From Enoplosus armatus (lineage: Eukaryota > Chordata > Actinopteri > Centrarchiformes > Enoplosidae): DNA of 64,000 nt. The translations under genes were made by a program, and so were the position numbers. Location: NCBI RefSeq assembly GCF_043641665.1, contig NC_092200.1, positions 3,297,194-3,361,193 of the forward strand. The letters run 5' to 3'. Shown here one piece after another: positions 13,316 to 23,992 of this stretch. Below the pieces are notes generated by a model. It ran no database searches. It saw only the letters and a list, made by a program, of their open reading frames with translations, and had not been told where the DNA came from. Every line of letters begins with the position of its first letter. Position 1 is the first letter of the stretch.

Positions 13316-14176
13316 ATGAGAAGAAGATTTACAGTAAACCAAGCTCTGGATCATATCTTCACTGAAAATGAGGCAGAGGACACAGAGCAGCATAGCGATA
13401 CAGATGAGAAGGTCTCTGAGGAGGAAGACGATGTGGAGTGTCAACCAGAAGACACAGACACATCTGATGAGTCTGATGAGGAGGTCACCGGTGCTGAAGC
13501 TGCTCCCGCTCCTGCTGAAACATTCAAATCCAAAAGTGGTAACATCTGTTGGAGCTCAGTACCTCCTGACGTACATGGCAGGGCAGCTGCTGCAAAGGTC
13601 ATCAAAATGACCCCTGGGATCACAAGGTTTGCTGTGACGAGAGTAAGTGACATCAAGACATGTTTTGATCTGTTTACGCCATTGTCACTTAAAAAAATCA
13701 TCGTTGCTATGACAAACCTTGAAGGAAAAAAAGTCCCTGGCGACATGTGGAATGACACTGATGAGGAATACCTGGATGCTTATATTGGTGTTCTTCTTCT
13801 TGCTGGAGTGTACAGATCCAGCAATGGGGCCACTGATAGTCTCTGGGACGCGTCGACAGGCAGGAATATTTTCCGGGCAACAATGTCACTTCAGACCTTT
13901 CGAATGATATCAAGAGTCCTCAGATTTGACAACAGAGATACTAGAGCAAAATCTGACAAGCTTGCTCCCATCAGGGATGTCTGGGAGAGATGGGTGCAGC
14001 TCCTTCCGCTGATGTTCAACCCAGGGCCAGAGGTGACAGTAGATGAACGTTTTGTCCCTTTCCGTGGAAAATGCCCCTTTTTTTGCCTTTTTCTTGAAGT
14101 AAACATATATGGGTCAAAATTGACCCGTAACACCATAGATGTTACTATAGTTAATAATATTAAAATAGATAAATAA
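13316..14176 (+). pseudogene. piggyBac transposase, N-terminal half only (truncated)
   Basis: The frame is open from 13271, but the first ATG is at 13316 and starts a protein beginning MRRRFTVNQALDHIF, as in other vertebrate piggyBac-like proteins. It has 286 codons plus a stop. Residues about 20-70 are very acidic (runs of E, D, S and T), typical of the family N-terminus. From about residue 125 the DDE_Tnp_1_7 domain can be followed, with landmarks YLDAYIGVLLLAGVYR, DSLWDASTGRNIFRATMS and the first catalytic Asp in VTVDERFVPFRG (codon 14042-14044, residue 243). After GKCPF (about 14077) homology stops. The last roughly 30 residues come from the 3' subterminal region, including the palindrome at 14111. 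The second and third catalytic aspartates and the C-terminal Cys-rich domain are missing, so it cannot be an active transposase. No frameshift or stop interrupts what is left. Confidence 0.88.
14111..14126. repeat. subterminal palindrome 3 of the piggyBac element
   Basis: GGGTCAAAATTGACCC has 6-bp arms and is followed by CGTAACACC. It lies inside the 3' end of the truncated transposase frame, which shows that the frame runs into the transposon's right subterminal region. Confidence 0.82.
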
Positions 14177-14430
14177 ATAAAACAAATTTATTGAAGAGAT
14201 GTGTTCTAATACCCCTCATTAATAGTCAGGTAACATAACAACCTTTTATTTATTTATATAATTCTCTAGAGGTTCATTTTACCATTTTTTTAGGCCCAGG
14301 GGGCCACACCAAAAATATTAAAACCAATCTTTTCATGGATAAGGAAGCCTAACAAGGTAACCAAGAGGTAAGAAACAAATTGGATGATAAATAATTGTTT
14401 TTAGGGTATTTTACGGCTGATTTAAGACAC

Positions 14431-14446
14431 GGGTCAAAACCGACCC
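14431..14446. repeat. subterminal palindrome 4 of the piggyBac element
   Basis: GGGTCAAAACCGACCC is an imperfect version followed by CGTTAACA. It lies 44 bp from the right end of the element. Confidence 0.82.
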
Positions 14447-14473
14447 GTTAACATAAGAGATAGCAACAGAAAG

Positions 14474-14490
14474 CTAACACAAGAGGAAGG
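14474..14490 (-). repeat. right terminal inverted repeat of the piggyBac element
   Basis: CTAACACAAGAGGAAGG is the exact reverse complement of the left 17-bp repeat and is followed directly by TTAA. Confidence 0.92.
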
Positions 14491-14735
14491 TTAAAAATAG
14501 AATTAATTTCATTTTAATGAATTTTTCAGCACTTACTCCCTGTTATTGAGACTGTTGTTGTTAGTAGATGTGACCTCATTGCTAAAGTGCACTTCTTTTA
14601 TGAAATATCATTAATATACAAGCACGAGAAATATATGGAAGAACTTACTAAATACCACAAGAGAAAACATACGCAAGTTTCCCCCTCAGGCCAATTTATC
14701 AAAATGTCATATATTTTCCAAAATATTGATACAAT

Positions 14736-15051
14736 TAGGGCTGCGAATATTTTTATGCTGATTAATATGCCCTGATTAAGCAATTAATTGCTGGGTCTGT
14801 AAAATGGTAGAAAATCCAAAACAAATATCCATAAAAGTGTCCCAGAGCCTGAGTGAAGACTTTAAATGTCTCGTTTTGTCCGACCAACAGCACGGAGCTC
14901 AAAGATATTCGATTTACCAACACACGAGACAAGCAGAAGTATCTAGTACTGTATGTAATGTTAAACATTTTACTGATTTAATGAAATCGATTACTAAAAT
15001 AACTGGCGATTAAATCAAGTAGTCAATTTATTGAATATTGTTTCGGCTCTA
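14736..15051 (+). mobile_element. hAT-type MITE, TAGGGCTGCAAC family, copy 2 (full length)
   Basis: It starts TAGGGCTGC and ends CGGCTCTA, an 8-bp terminal inverted repeat with two mismatches. Internal landmarks are GGTCTGTAAAATGGTAGAAAA, ATGTCTCGTTTTGTCCGACC, CTCAAAGATATTCGATTTAC and GGCGATTAAATCAAGTAG, in the order expected for this fish family. Flanking octamers GATACAAT and AATAAAAT agree at 6 of 8 positions and may be a worn 8-bp target duplication. It is non-autonomous; short reading frames inside it on both strands are chance. Confidence 0.8.
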
Positions 15052-16212
15052 AATAAAATAATCAATATGGGTGTATCGCTTTTCATCAGCTATAAAATAA
15101 ACACATACGTCACACGGCTTACAAATGCATACAAGGAATTTCCCTCAAATGAGCAACATAAACCACGGAGGACACATACAAGAGAGCACAACAACAATCG
15201 AGTGGTCTAAAAACTGATGCTCTTCCAATTGGCAAGTGGTTAGAGGTCAAGTGAGGAATTATGAGCGTTTGCATTGCAGGTGTTGGAAAAGCAGTCAGCA
15301 GCAGGTGGTCTCATCAGGTTGTTGTGCTCTACTGTTGCTTGTAGCAAGTCATGTGGAAAAGTGGAGAGGAGCACTTAGGGTTGTCTGTGCTTGATTAATA
15401 AGGACACAGAGAGGCAAATATGTGCACACAGTCACTGGGTAATGAGCCGCAAATGTGATTAGGTCTTTACGCTGCACCTGCTTCCAATTGAGCATACAGC
15501 TTAGCAACCCCATGCAAAAACCTGTACATACACACTCCCAGCGATAAACAACATCCAAGTGTTTGTTAGTTCTGAGTGTGTGTGTGTGTGTGTGCGGGCT
15601 CTGATGCCTTTGAAACTGTTGACAAGTGAATACTTGATTGCATCGCTGTATTCTCTTTAAACTTAAGATACAGATGTTACCTCCCTTCCAATAGATGCCT
15701 TGATTGTATGACGTTGCACTGACAAAGTGTTATTACCTTGCATTCAAACACATTAGCATCACGCGCTCATTTCACATTTCAAAAAGCGCAGTGCTAAAAG
15801 GTGCTGTGTAGGTTTGGGACTATTTAAAATTAGAGGTAAAAATTGGACATGAGAGTGAAGGTAGACTCACTACTCAAGGATTATCTCTGCGGGTTTCTTT
15901 GAGTGTCACACAGACGTTGATGACACCTACTATTGCATGATAGAAGGTGAATAAGGTGGGGAGGAAAGGGAGTCAAGCATTGAAATCATTGATGCTACAA
16001 AATAGACAAGCCTCACTGAGCTCCTGGCACCACATCGCCTTCATCTGATTTCTGAACATTACTCCACCAACAACATGGCTGACACTCTTGATGTGTACCT
16101 CTACTTCCAACCTTTCCGACATTTGAGTTCACCGCCGAGGTTTTTCAACTAACTAAGATTTTACACAGGGTACATTATGATGAGCTTATAAAATACAACA
16201 CACTGTTAAAGT
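15052..16212. other. non-coding stretch
   Basis: Only a (TG)n run at 15575-15594 stands out. No gene is supported. Confidence 0.45.
15575..15594. repeat. (GT)10 microsatellite
   Basis: Uninterrupted GT dinucleotides. Confidence 0.95.
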
Positions 16213-16500
16213 CAGTGGTTTCCAACCGTTTTGGCTTGTGACCTCTTACTAAAAAGCAGTGTGTAGTTTGTCACATTTCAGATTCCACCAAATAGCGATT
16301 TCCACTCTAAAATCCTCACGTGGTTTCATCGGAATAACCGTCCAACGTCCAAAGAGGTAAAAGTATCCAATATTATGAATATTTTATTAATTTTATAATA
16401 AATAAAGTCCAAAAAGTGAATATGACTTTGTGTAGCAGAACTTTCCTCTTCCATTGAAGCCTGAGATTTATCTTGTGACCCTTTGTTTATTTAGATATTT
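16213..16500 (+). mobile_element. hAT-type element, left part only (CAGTGGTTTCCAACC family)
   Basis: It starts CAGTGGTTTCCAACCGTTTT, the characteristic left end of a hAT/Charlie-like non-autonomous element. It continues with GGCTTGTGACCTCTTACTAA, CACATTTCAGATTCCACCAA and AAATAAAGTCCAAAAAGTGA, as I recall for the fish family. No matching GGAAACCACTG right end is found, so the copy seems 3'-truncated. The right limit is approximate. Confidence 0.6.
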
Positions 16501-16674
16501 CCACATTTATTTATCTCTTCATATATTTATCATATGGGTCTGACAAGGATGTATATAACCTCTGTAAACATTTATGACCTGCTTGTGTGTTGAGTTCAGT
16601 GAATTCACACTGTTTGCCTTATAACTCTAATTTAAGAAGAAGATCTTCAGACATCGGAAATACAGTTAAACATT

Positions 16675-16680
16675 TTTATT
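16675..16680 (-). terminator. poly(A) signal AATAAA for the single-exon gene
   Basis: TTTATT on the plus strand reads AATAAA on the minus strand, about 120 nt after the inferred stop at 16802-16804. This is a plausible 3' end for the short gene at 16802-17391. Confidence 0.5.
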
Positions 16681-16801
16681 GGTCAACTTTGGAGTGTAAA
16701 GTGTTAACCAGTGAGCCACTGTGCGGCCCTGTAGACGTCTGACAGCTGACATTTCTGCAACGCTGCGATCCTCCTTCATCTGCAGCTGCTGGTGCGCTGC
16801 T

Positions 16802-17391
16802 TCATACGATGAGGACCATTAAGAATAAGGTGCCCAGAAAACCTGCGATTAAGGCCATGGCCTGGAGCGCATCCTTCCAGAAACTGTGGGGGGGGGGGCT
16901 TTCTTCGCGAGCCGAGCAGATCGGTCCTTGACGTGTTTCTGCAAAGACTGGGCGATGACTGCGTCCACATCTGGGTCCTGTAATAATATCACAATCTCCA
17001 GCAGGCGCCGACTGCAGAACTTCTTCTGCAGGTCTTTCAGCACCACCTTGCAGACTTTCTTGGTGCTCTTCACGTCCGGGCAGAAGCCTTCAGCGACAGT
17101 GAGTCCCTCCATCGTCTTGTCTACCAAGAGTTTGATGTGGGAGACAGACTCCTCCTGGCTGCGGTTCTTGAGAGCGTTACACTTGGTAAACACTCTCACC
17201 GTCAGCAGGGAAACGAACAACCGGAGCTGGTTCTCGCTTTCTGCCCGGGTTGCAGACTCACAGGCAGAAGGATCGGCGGACTCCGTAGATGTTTGAGGTT
17301 GGTCCATGGTGGCCTCAGAGTAGTTTTCGTTCTCTGGGGTTGTATCTGGTGTATCTTCTTCAGATGTGACACTTGCTTGTGGTTTCTCCAT
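16802..17391 (-). CDS. single-exon gene for a small, probably tail-anchored protein; reading frame broken at a G/C homopolymer
   Basis: I do not recognise the family. The ATG at 17391 is in a good context (G at -3 and +4), and an in-frame TAG lies two codons upstream, so the start is fixed. As written the frame gives 180 residues ending at a TAA near 16849. Residues 1-55 are Ser/Thr/Glu/Pro-rich and probably disordered. Residues 55-160 look like a compact helical domain with hydrophobic repeats (LFVSLLTVRVF, HIKLLVDKTMEGL, RRLLEIVILLQDPDVDAVIAQ) and five cysteines. The frame then meets eleven C (16888-16898 on the plus strand). In the neighbouring frame directly after it the minus strand encodes MALIAGFLGTLFLMVLIV followed by TGA at 16804-16802, a textbook C-terminal membrane anchor. 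One more C (or two fewer) would join the two parts into about 196 residues. The region is richer in GC and CpG than its surroundings. I infer a real gene with either an assembly error or a true frameshift. An intracellular membrane location is inference. Confidence 0.72.
16888..16898. repeat. G11 homopolymer at the frameshift point of the single-exon gene
   Basis: Eleven consecutive G on the plus strand (C on the coding strand). The hydrophobic C-terminal frame is regained if the run has 9 or 12 bases. Confidence 0.9.
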
Positions 17392-17420
17392 TCCCTAGGA
17401 CACGTACTAGTCGTAGTAGT

Positions 17421-17457
17421 TCAGTAGAGTTGAGTAGAGTTGAGTAGAGTTGAGTAG
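17421..17457. repeat. tandem repeat of TGAGTAGAGT upstream of the gene
   Basis: About 3.5 units of a 10-bp repeat (TCAGTAGAGT, TGAGTAGAGT twice, TGAGTAG). It begins 30 bp upstream of the ATG at 17391, so it probably lies in the 5' untranslated region or core promoter of the minus-strand gene. Confidence 0.85.
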
Positions 17458-17542
17458 TTTCTGGTCTGAGATAAAGTCCTGATGCAGGAAACTGTGTGAT
17501 TTGGTGAGTCATAGATTCAAGAACCCCGATGTGATGTCATAG

Positions 17543-17570
17543 ACACACACACACACACACACACACACAC
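17543..17570. repeat. (AC)14 microsatellite
   Basis: Uninterrupted AC dinucleotides, 150-180 bp upstream of the start of the minus-strand gene. Directly beyond it the minus strand reads CCCAATAAAAAG, which contains CCAAT- and TATA-like pieces. This is too weak to call a promoter. Confidence 0.95.
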
Positions 17571-20500
17571 TTTTTATTGGGTGGGGAAAAAGTTGAAATG
17601 TGCTTTCATCGGGGGAAGTTTTCCTTCTTTCTTTAATTTGCATACTGTGGTATTAATAAAAGTAATGTTACATCGGTAGCTCCCCTTGGATGAATAGCCT
17701 ATACCTTTGGTTGCTCTGCCCTTTCTCAAATGTCTCTAAGCCATATTTAGTGAAGACCCCTGTGTGGGAGCAATGAGGACACAAAGTATTCATCCACTTC
17801 CAGCAGAGATACACATTTAAGTTGGTGAAGAGTTGCAAATAAATAGACATATTCAACTTCTATTGAATTCAGACCTGACTCTTTGAGTCCTGCATGAGCA
17901 TTAACAGTCATTTGAACATGGTGACTCTGTCGACATCTACACAGTTGTGATTTTTACAACTTTTCTCCTTCAATCCAATGTTTAACTCCGTCTGAGTATG
18001 TTGGATTTCACCTCTTACTAGTATCGTCATGGTAACGCTAAGGTCACAAAGGCCAATGAGTGAGACAGATTATCTTTTATTACTATTATTTATATTGTCG
18101 TTATTATATATTTCAGTTGTTTATTTAATTCAGGCTAATGGTACTGCTTTTTAAATTGATTTATAAATTGAATTTCATTACTGTTTCATATGGCTGAGAT
18201 TCAAGAAGCAAAGCAACAACTTAATCTCCACGTTTGCAAAACTGCCTCAAATCCCTGCTGCACAAACAAGGTCTAATGTTTTAGCCTGATGAAGTTTCTC
18301 TGTTTGTCTGCAGTTTTAAAGAGTTTAACAAAAGAAAACCTAGAAAAAATGTATCATTAAAAAATGAACTTGCGGATATTACTTGAGCTTATTGTTTCTT
18401 TGTTTTGCAATAGAGAATTCATATTTAAAGTCATCTTACATCATCATTTTTTTGTCATTCATATCCCAATGAATCTTTGTAAATATTTATAGGCAGTGAT
18501 ATTTCCTAAAACCAGTGTTTTTAAGATGGAACCATTGCTGTGTGACTTACTGTGTAAACATCTTGAGTCCCAGTTAAAACAAATAGAACATCCAAAGTGA
18601 AACAGCAAGCTGACTTGGTGTTTTGGAGTTATACAAAATCTGTCTTTTTAGTATCAAACACTCACCCAGTGTATGCTTGAAAAGTATGTAAAAACGTTAT
18701 AGTTTGCTTCTTCGACAAAGAAAACTGCGACTGAGCCTAAAGCTTACCACTGGATTATATGCTAGTACTCCACACAGACGTTCACAGTTCACATCAGTTG
18801 CTTTCACACCAAAGTGCAGAGAACTGGGGCATTATCCACTGCTGCAATAAACTCCTCATGAGTTCCACTTGCCAAGTAAAACTGTTCATGAGACAAAATC
18901 ACATCAGCAGGGACACAAAGAAGCATGGAAATTTGACTAGCCGTTACCAGCCAATGATCATGAAAAACTCAGCCAACTTCCAGTTGACTGTCCACTGCAG
19001 AGTTTCCCTTGTTGCTCGATGCAGTGATGTCTTCCTTGTTGCTCACACTGTGAATGCACATTTTAATGTAAACTCCCATACATAAAGTCATTCCCACTGT
19101 CAGGCAATGGAAGCTTTTCATTACCACACAACTCTTACTCCATTCATAGAGCAGCAACTCAGTTTGTTCCAGTGGCATGCAGAGTGCTTCCATGATTAAC
19201 CTCTGGCATTCACAAATTGACACTAACACCACTTTGGCACTATCCACACACGATGGCACTTTGCTCAAGAAGCTCAGGGCAACTGGAGTTGATAAATACT
19301 ACATCGTACGTTCATACATATTCCATGTCATCTTCCAGGTGTCAAGACCTAAAGACAGTAGAGGAGTGCTCGTAAAGTTAATTTACCGCACACATCTGGT
19401 GATGCTTTTTAACATTTGTCTGTGCCTGCATTACACTCCCACACTACATGGTTGGTTAGAGACACTGCATTCTCTCACTGATTTCACTTGGAACAATAGG
19501 TTGCCCTTTGTAAGTCTGGGTAATTGTCTTTAAAGTTCAGAAAACTTTAAAGGGATGTTGGTCCTCCTGCTTATTGTGTGGCGGCCGGATTGCATAGTTT
19601 ATCAGAAGAAGAGCAAATAAAGACGCATGCCTTAAAATGGATTTGTCAAGCTTTGACGTCCTTTTTTTTTTTAAGGAGGGCTGGGTCATACAAGCCCAAT
19701 AAACCTGTCTTTATCGAGTTATGGCTGTGTTCACACCCACACAGAATAAACCAGGACGGCTGAGGTTGTAATCTCGTGACATCTGACTTCTCATGCAGTA
19801 AACTATTGCAAAGGGAAATTTAATTTCCACTCAGATATTGATCAGCTTAAAAGCGACAGGGATGGTCAGCGCTATAGGAAATCTGATCGTGTGATTTAGC
19901 TGACAGTCAAAAATCTTTTTCTTTTTCTTTTACCACAGCTCTTTGTTTTATTATTGGCATTGACACTCTCATTGTATTTGCATTAAACCGCTGGCTTCAC
20001 TCAGGCTAGAAATTAAAATTCTACAGATGTTGGGACATCTGCCTAAATAAATTCTCAATACTGTTTTCCAGTGTAAGAGACCACTGGAGAACACAAGATG
20101 AACAACCAGATGGGATACAGGCATAAGTGTGCTCATGTCCCGATCAATATAGTAACTGATGATTCAACAGAACTCATTTAACACCCCCCCACACCCCCCA
20201 GCATTAATGGGTTAGTGCATATGGTTAATAAACTGAATGTGTTACTCTTTATTATGTTATATTACACCTTTTCCAAAGGAACCCTGGACACAGACTGTGA
20301 ATGCTGGCAAAATTAAATTACTTTATTATTTAAGATTTATGAGGATTATTTTAGAATATTATATAGAACGTACAGTGGTTAGGGTTATATATTTTGCAGA
20401 TTGTAAAGCCCTTGAATGCAAATTCATGATTGGTGGTTCTTAGCTATACAAATAAAACTGACATGACTTGAACATGACAGGACAGATCTCTCAGCTTGCC

Positions 20501-22280
20501 ATGTTAACTTCTATCCATTTCTGAGGCCTGTCAGATGAAAACGAACTGTACTGAATTCAAATGTGCATTCCTGAGTTAACTGTGAACTGTTAACTGAAGT
20601 GGCATGTCTGCTAGATGACTTTGTTCAATCAACTTCTGCAGCTTTGTTTCACACAAGCCACATGCCACACAGATCAGCAGCTCGCCCAGCAGGACAGCCA
20701 GAGTCAGTGGGCACTGTCACATGTCATGCAAGGCAGTGATGTGTGTGCAGTCTCCTCCTCACCTGGAAATCTCAAGTGCCTGCCAGTGTGACAGATGGCC
20801 ATGGTACTAATCAAGGTGATTCAAAACTATACCCATTGCCTTTCCACACCACAGAATATTTTACAGTATTTATAAGTTTCCTGAGACATTATTCAGGGTT
20901 GTCAGGTGTTGATTGGAGTGTTGTTTGTCCTCTCATAGAGCTGATATGTCTGTGGGGCTGTTGTTCAAAACTGTCAAAAGTATTAAGTGTGATGGGCGTG
21001 GACTTTTGTAAACACCAACGTAGTTTTGATTTCTATATCCTGAGTGAGATTAACACTGACAATTTGGCTGTGAGGAGATTATTTAAGGTGCCATTTTAAA
21101 ATGAGGTATTCCACATTTGAATGTCACGACAAAAGGAGAAAAAAAAAAAAAGCCCTGACAAAAGGTTTTAAAGGTTGATTTGTACAAATAAATGTCTTGC
21201 ATTTTTAACATGCTTGTTTAGTTTTTGACATATTCGACTTTTTTGAACAGTTCAATGAGGAACATGGACAACAACTAAGGACACAAGATATGTACAGCAT
21301 GCACTACATAAAGAGTGTAAAGATACTAAGATAACACCATGGAACAGTTCTGTCAGAATGTATATATTATTATCATCTCGTAAAATGAAACCAAGACCTT
21401 CCTATTTTACTTTTTCAATGATTTCAAGTCTGGTCTCATGTTTCCTTCTCAATTCATGTCTGAATGCAAATAAAACTAACTTTGATTCCAACACAATGTA
21501 GCACGGATTGTGTACACTCAGTTCTGGCCAGTAAAACGGCTAGCTATAATAGCTTGTCTCCTTTTATTTTGTGTTGAACATTACCAGTAAGGAAGGGTTT
21601 CATCCAAGCTTACTATTGTATTAAATCCAAATGCAGAAGGCATTAAATTTTAACCATTATCAGTTATACGGTGTCCCTATAAAACTGGTGCTGTATTCAA
21701 TGTTAGTGGGGTCACAGCCATCCATTTATAATTCATACTATAATGTGTGTATTCCCCATACAGTGTGAAGAATTCATATTTCATACTTGCATAGAGTGCT
21801 TTAGTTGGAATACAAAAGATGCTAATATAATAAATTAGCTATTTGGTGTGCAGATGACAAAGGTTAAGTTGAATTAACAATAATAGTAATAATGCAGTGT
21901 GGATTTTATGAAACCCATGAGAATAGAAATGTTGAAGCCCTGTACTTGTGTGTGGTGGAGAATTTGTTGCAACATCTTCCTGGGTGAGAGAGGACCATGT
22001 GCCCATTAATCAATATATATGTAATGTAATATAACGTGCAAAGTATGATGGACGACATACTAATGAAGGCATTCAAAATGTTAGGAGGAATGCTTGTGTA
22101 AAGTAAAGTAAACATAAAACACCTGTTCATACAATAAATACATGTTATGTCTCTGGCTGCACATTGTACAGAGTGTGTGGTACACGTTTTTAGTTGTTGA
22201 TAGAAATCACATTATTTTGTGTAATTTCTTTCTTTTTCTTATTTCTTTTTTTGCTGCAAATTGTAACAAGACGAGTCTAC
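17571..22280. other. non-coding stretch
   Basis: No supported gene or recognised mobile element. The longest frames (18759-19085, 19177-19533, 20743-21099) overlap frames on the other strand or show no coding features. A 15-bp palindrome GGAAATTTAATTTCC lies at 19814-19828 within a CNE-like patch. C runs lie near 20182-20200. Confidence 0.4.
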
Positions 22281-22660
22281 AGCCATGCTCATGGCTCGAC
22301 GAGGCTATATTTAGACACAGTGGTACTCTGAAATAAATGCAAAGGTCAGCATGCTAACATGCTCAGAATGACTATGCTAACATGCACAAGTTTTGTAAGG
22401 ATGATGTTTACCATGTTCACCATCTTAGTTTAAAATGTTACCATTGCAAACCTTTGCTGATTAGCACCACATATGAAGTACAGCTGGGGGGTGGGGGATG
22501 GGGATGTCAATAAGTATTGGTCGAAGTGAAATTTTGGAAATAAGGGATCATTTCACTCATAGCCATAAATGTCAGCCTGCTAGAGGAAAAGTCAAGGGAT
22601 CACAAGAGTCGTTAGGGTCCTTTTTCCTGGGAACCATAAATGTCTGTACAACATTTTAAG
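22281..22660 (+). repeat. interspersed fish repeat, GCTAACATGC family, left part
   Basis: It starts with the palindrome AGCCATGCTCATGGCT and continues with CAGCATGCTAACATGCTCAG, GATGTTTACCATGTTCACCA, TTAGCACCACATATGAAGTA and GAGGAAAAGTCAAGGGATCA. These match, in order, the common fish repeat I remember. It stops at ACCATAAATGTCTGTACAAC. The block at 23678 resumes at the equivalent consensus position. Confidence 0.65.
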
Positions 22661-23677
22661 AATCCTTAAAATTCTGAATGTTACTAGCTTGTCTTATAAG
22701 CTGGAGTTTGGCTGTTGGAGATATGGATTGCAGTTGCTCGATGGAGACTGTAAACACACATAGGCATTAATTGTAACCTCTAATTAATAAGTTTCACATC
22801 TTCTATCCAAAAACATGATCAAATAATAACACTGCATATTTGTTGAATCATTAGTGTTGGTACACAGTTATAACTAATGCTGGTTGTGAAAAACAAAAGT
22901 AGCATTACTCCATACCAGCCAAATTTCAGCAGCGCTCGCTCTGGAGATAAGGAGTGACTCACTTAGGTATGCGCTGCATGAAAAGCACACTCCAACGTAA
23001 TCACCAGCGCTGTTCATAATTGATTGACTGAACTTGATTGACTTCTCCTGAAAATGCTCATGTTTCAGACAATTTCCAACAAGATACCATATGTTTATGT
23101 GCAGCATCCGCTTAAAAGAAGGTGCCACAATTTGTATTCTCCTCACAGATGCTACATCACATAATGTCAGCTTTTATGGGCTTCAGTGAAAGAGACACTA
23201 ATATCCCTTACATGATGAGTGTAGGCATTACATGAACATAAAAAATGCACAAATCGGAATGTAAATCAGAATGTTTAGCAGAGTCAGTTGTGCATTAGCA
23301 ACAGAAGATGGTTGAATCCGTAATTCTCCTAGTTTAATGATGAGGCCCTGCACCACTGGGACTGTATGTTTAAATACTGCATGTGTGGAGCGAAAGTAGA
23401 TGGGATGTTTAAAGATGACGGGAAATTAAAATGTATTAAATGAGACATGTGAGCACTGTATAGCATTGGACAGGAGATTTGCAGCAGTGTTTCAAGTGAT
23501 TAATTGGGCAAAGCTGTAGGAGTGCTGAGAATCTCCGGTCACAGAAGTGGATTTTTTTTTTAAATATTAATTCTCACAGAGTAGCAGTAAGACATTTTCT
23601 ACATAATGTCATACTCATTATGTCTCTAAACCAAGATCAGTCAGGGGTAAAAACTACAAATTATGATTACTCTTTGC
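22661..23677. other. about 1.0 kb between two halves of a repeat
   Basis: No gene or known element is seen. The 22281 copy ends in ..AATGTCTGTACAACATTT and the 23678 copy starts ..AATATCTGCACCATATTG, roughly the same consensus point. This interval may therefore be an insertion into a single older element. No inverted repeats or clear target duplication bound it. Confidence 0.3.
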
Positions 23678-23992
23678 ATGAATATCTGCACCATATTGCA
23701 TGGTAATCCACTAAACAGTAGTAGAGACATTTCACTAAAAAAAAAATAAAATAAATAAAGTCAAACGTAAATATCAGCCTTCACTTGGCGGTAAAGGAAA
23801 AGTTATTAGAATTCATCCTCTGGGGACCATGAATATGTGTGCCAATTCATCCAGCAGATGTTGACATATTTCAGTAGGATGCATCCTCTGGGCACCTTGA
23901 ATGTTTGAACATAATTCCATGGCAGTCCAATAGTTTTCATCCGAGACCACAAGTGGAGGACCAACCCAGAGAGCCACATGTTAGTGGTTCTA
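23678..23992 (+). repeat. interspersed fish repeat, GCTAACATGC family, right part
   Basis: Landmarks are ATTCATCCTCTGGGGACCAT, CATATTTCAGTAGGATGCAT, CCATGGCAGTCCAATAGTTT and GACCACAAGTGGAGGACCAA, as in the right half of the same family. An A-rich stretch (about 23738-23760) interrupts it. Confidence 0.6.

Larger units (their letters stand above)
12865..14490 (+). mobile_element. piggyBac-type transposon, internally deleted, with TTAA target duplication
   Basis: The element is bounded by TTAA at 12861-12864 and TTAA at 14491-14494, the target site used by piggyBac elements. Its terminal inverted repeats are identical over 17 bp: CCTTCCTCTTGTGTTAG at 12865-12881 and its reverse complement at 14474-14490. 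Inside each end lie two GGGTC..GACCC palindromes. The central gene is the 5' part of a piggyBac (DDE_Tnp_1_7 family) transposase. At 1626 bp the copy is much shorter than an autonomous element, because the transposase is cut just after its first catalytic motif. Perfect TIRs and an intact target duplication suggest a fairly recent insertion, or mobilisation in trans. Confidence 0.92.

Noticed and set aside
13441..13913. Antisense and overlapping frames within the transposase
   Set aside because: They are shadows of the piggyBac transposase frame, which has clear family motifs.
16886..17427. Plus-strand frames of 136 and 96 codons opposite the single-exon gene
   Set aside because: They have no family features. 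The minus strand has a start defined by an upstream stop, a poly(A) signal and a membrane anchor.
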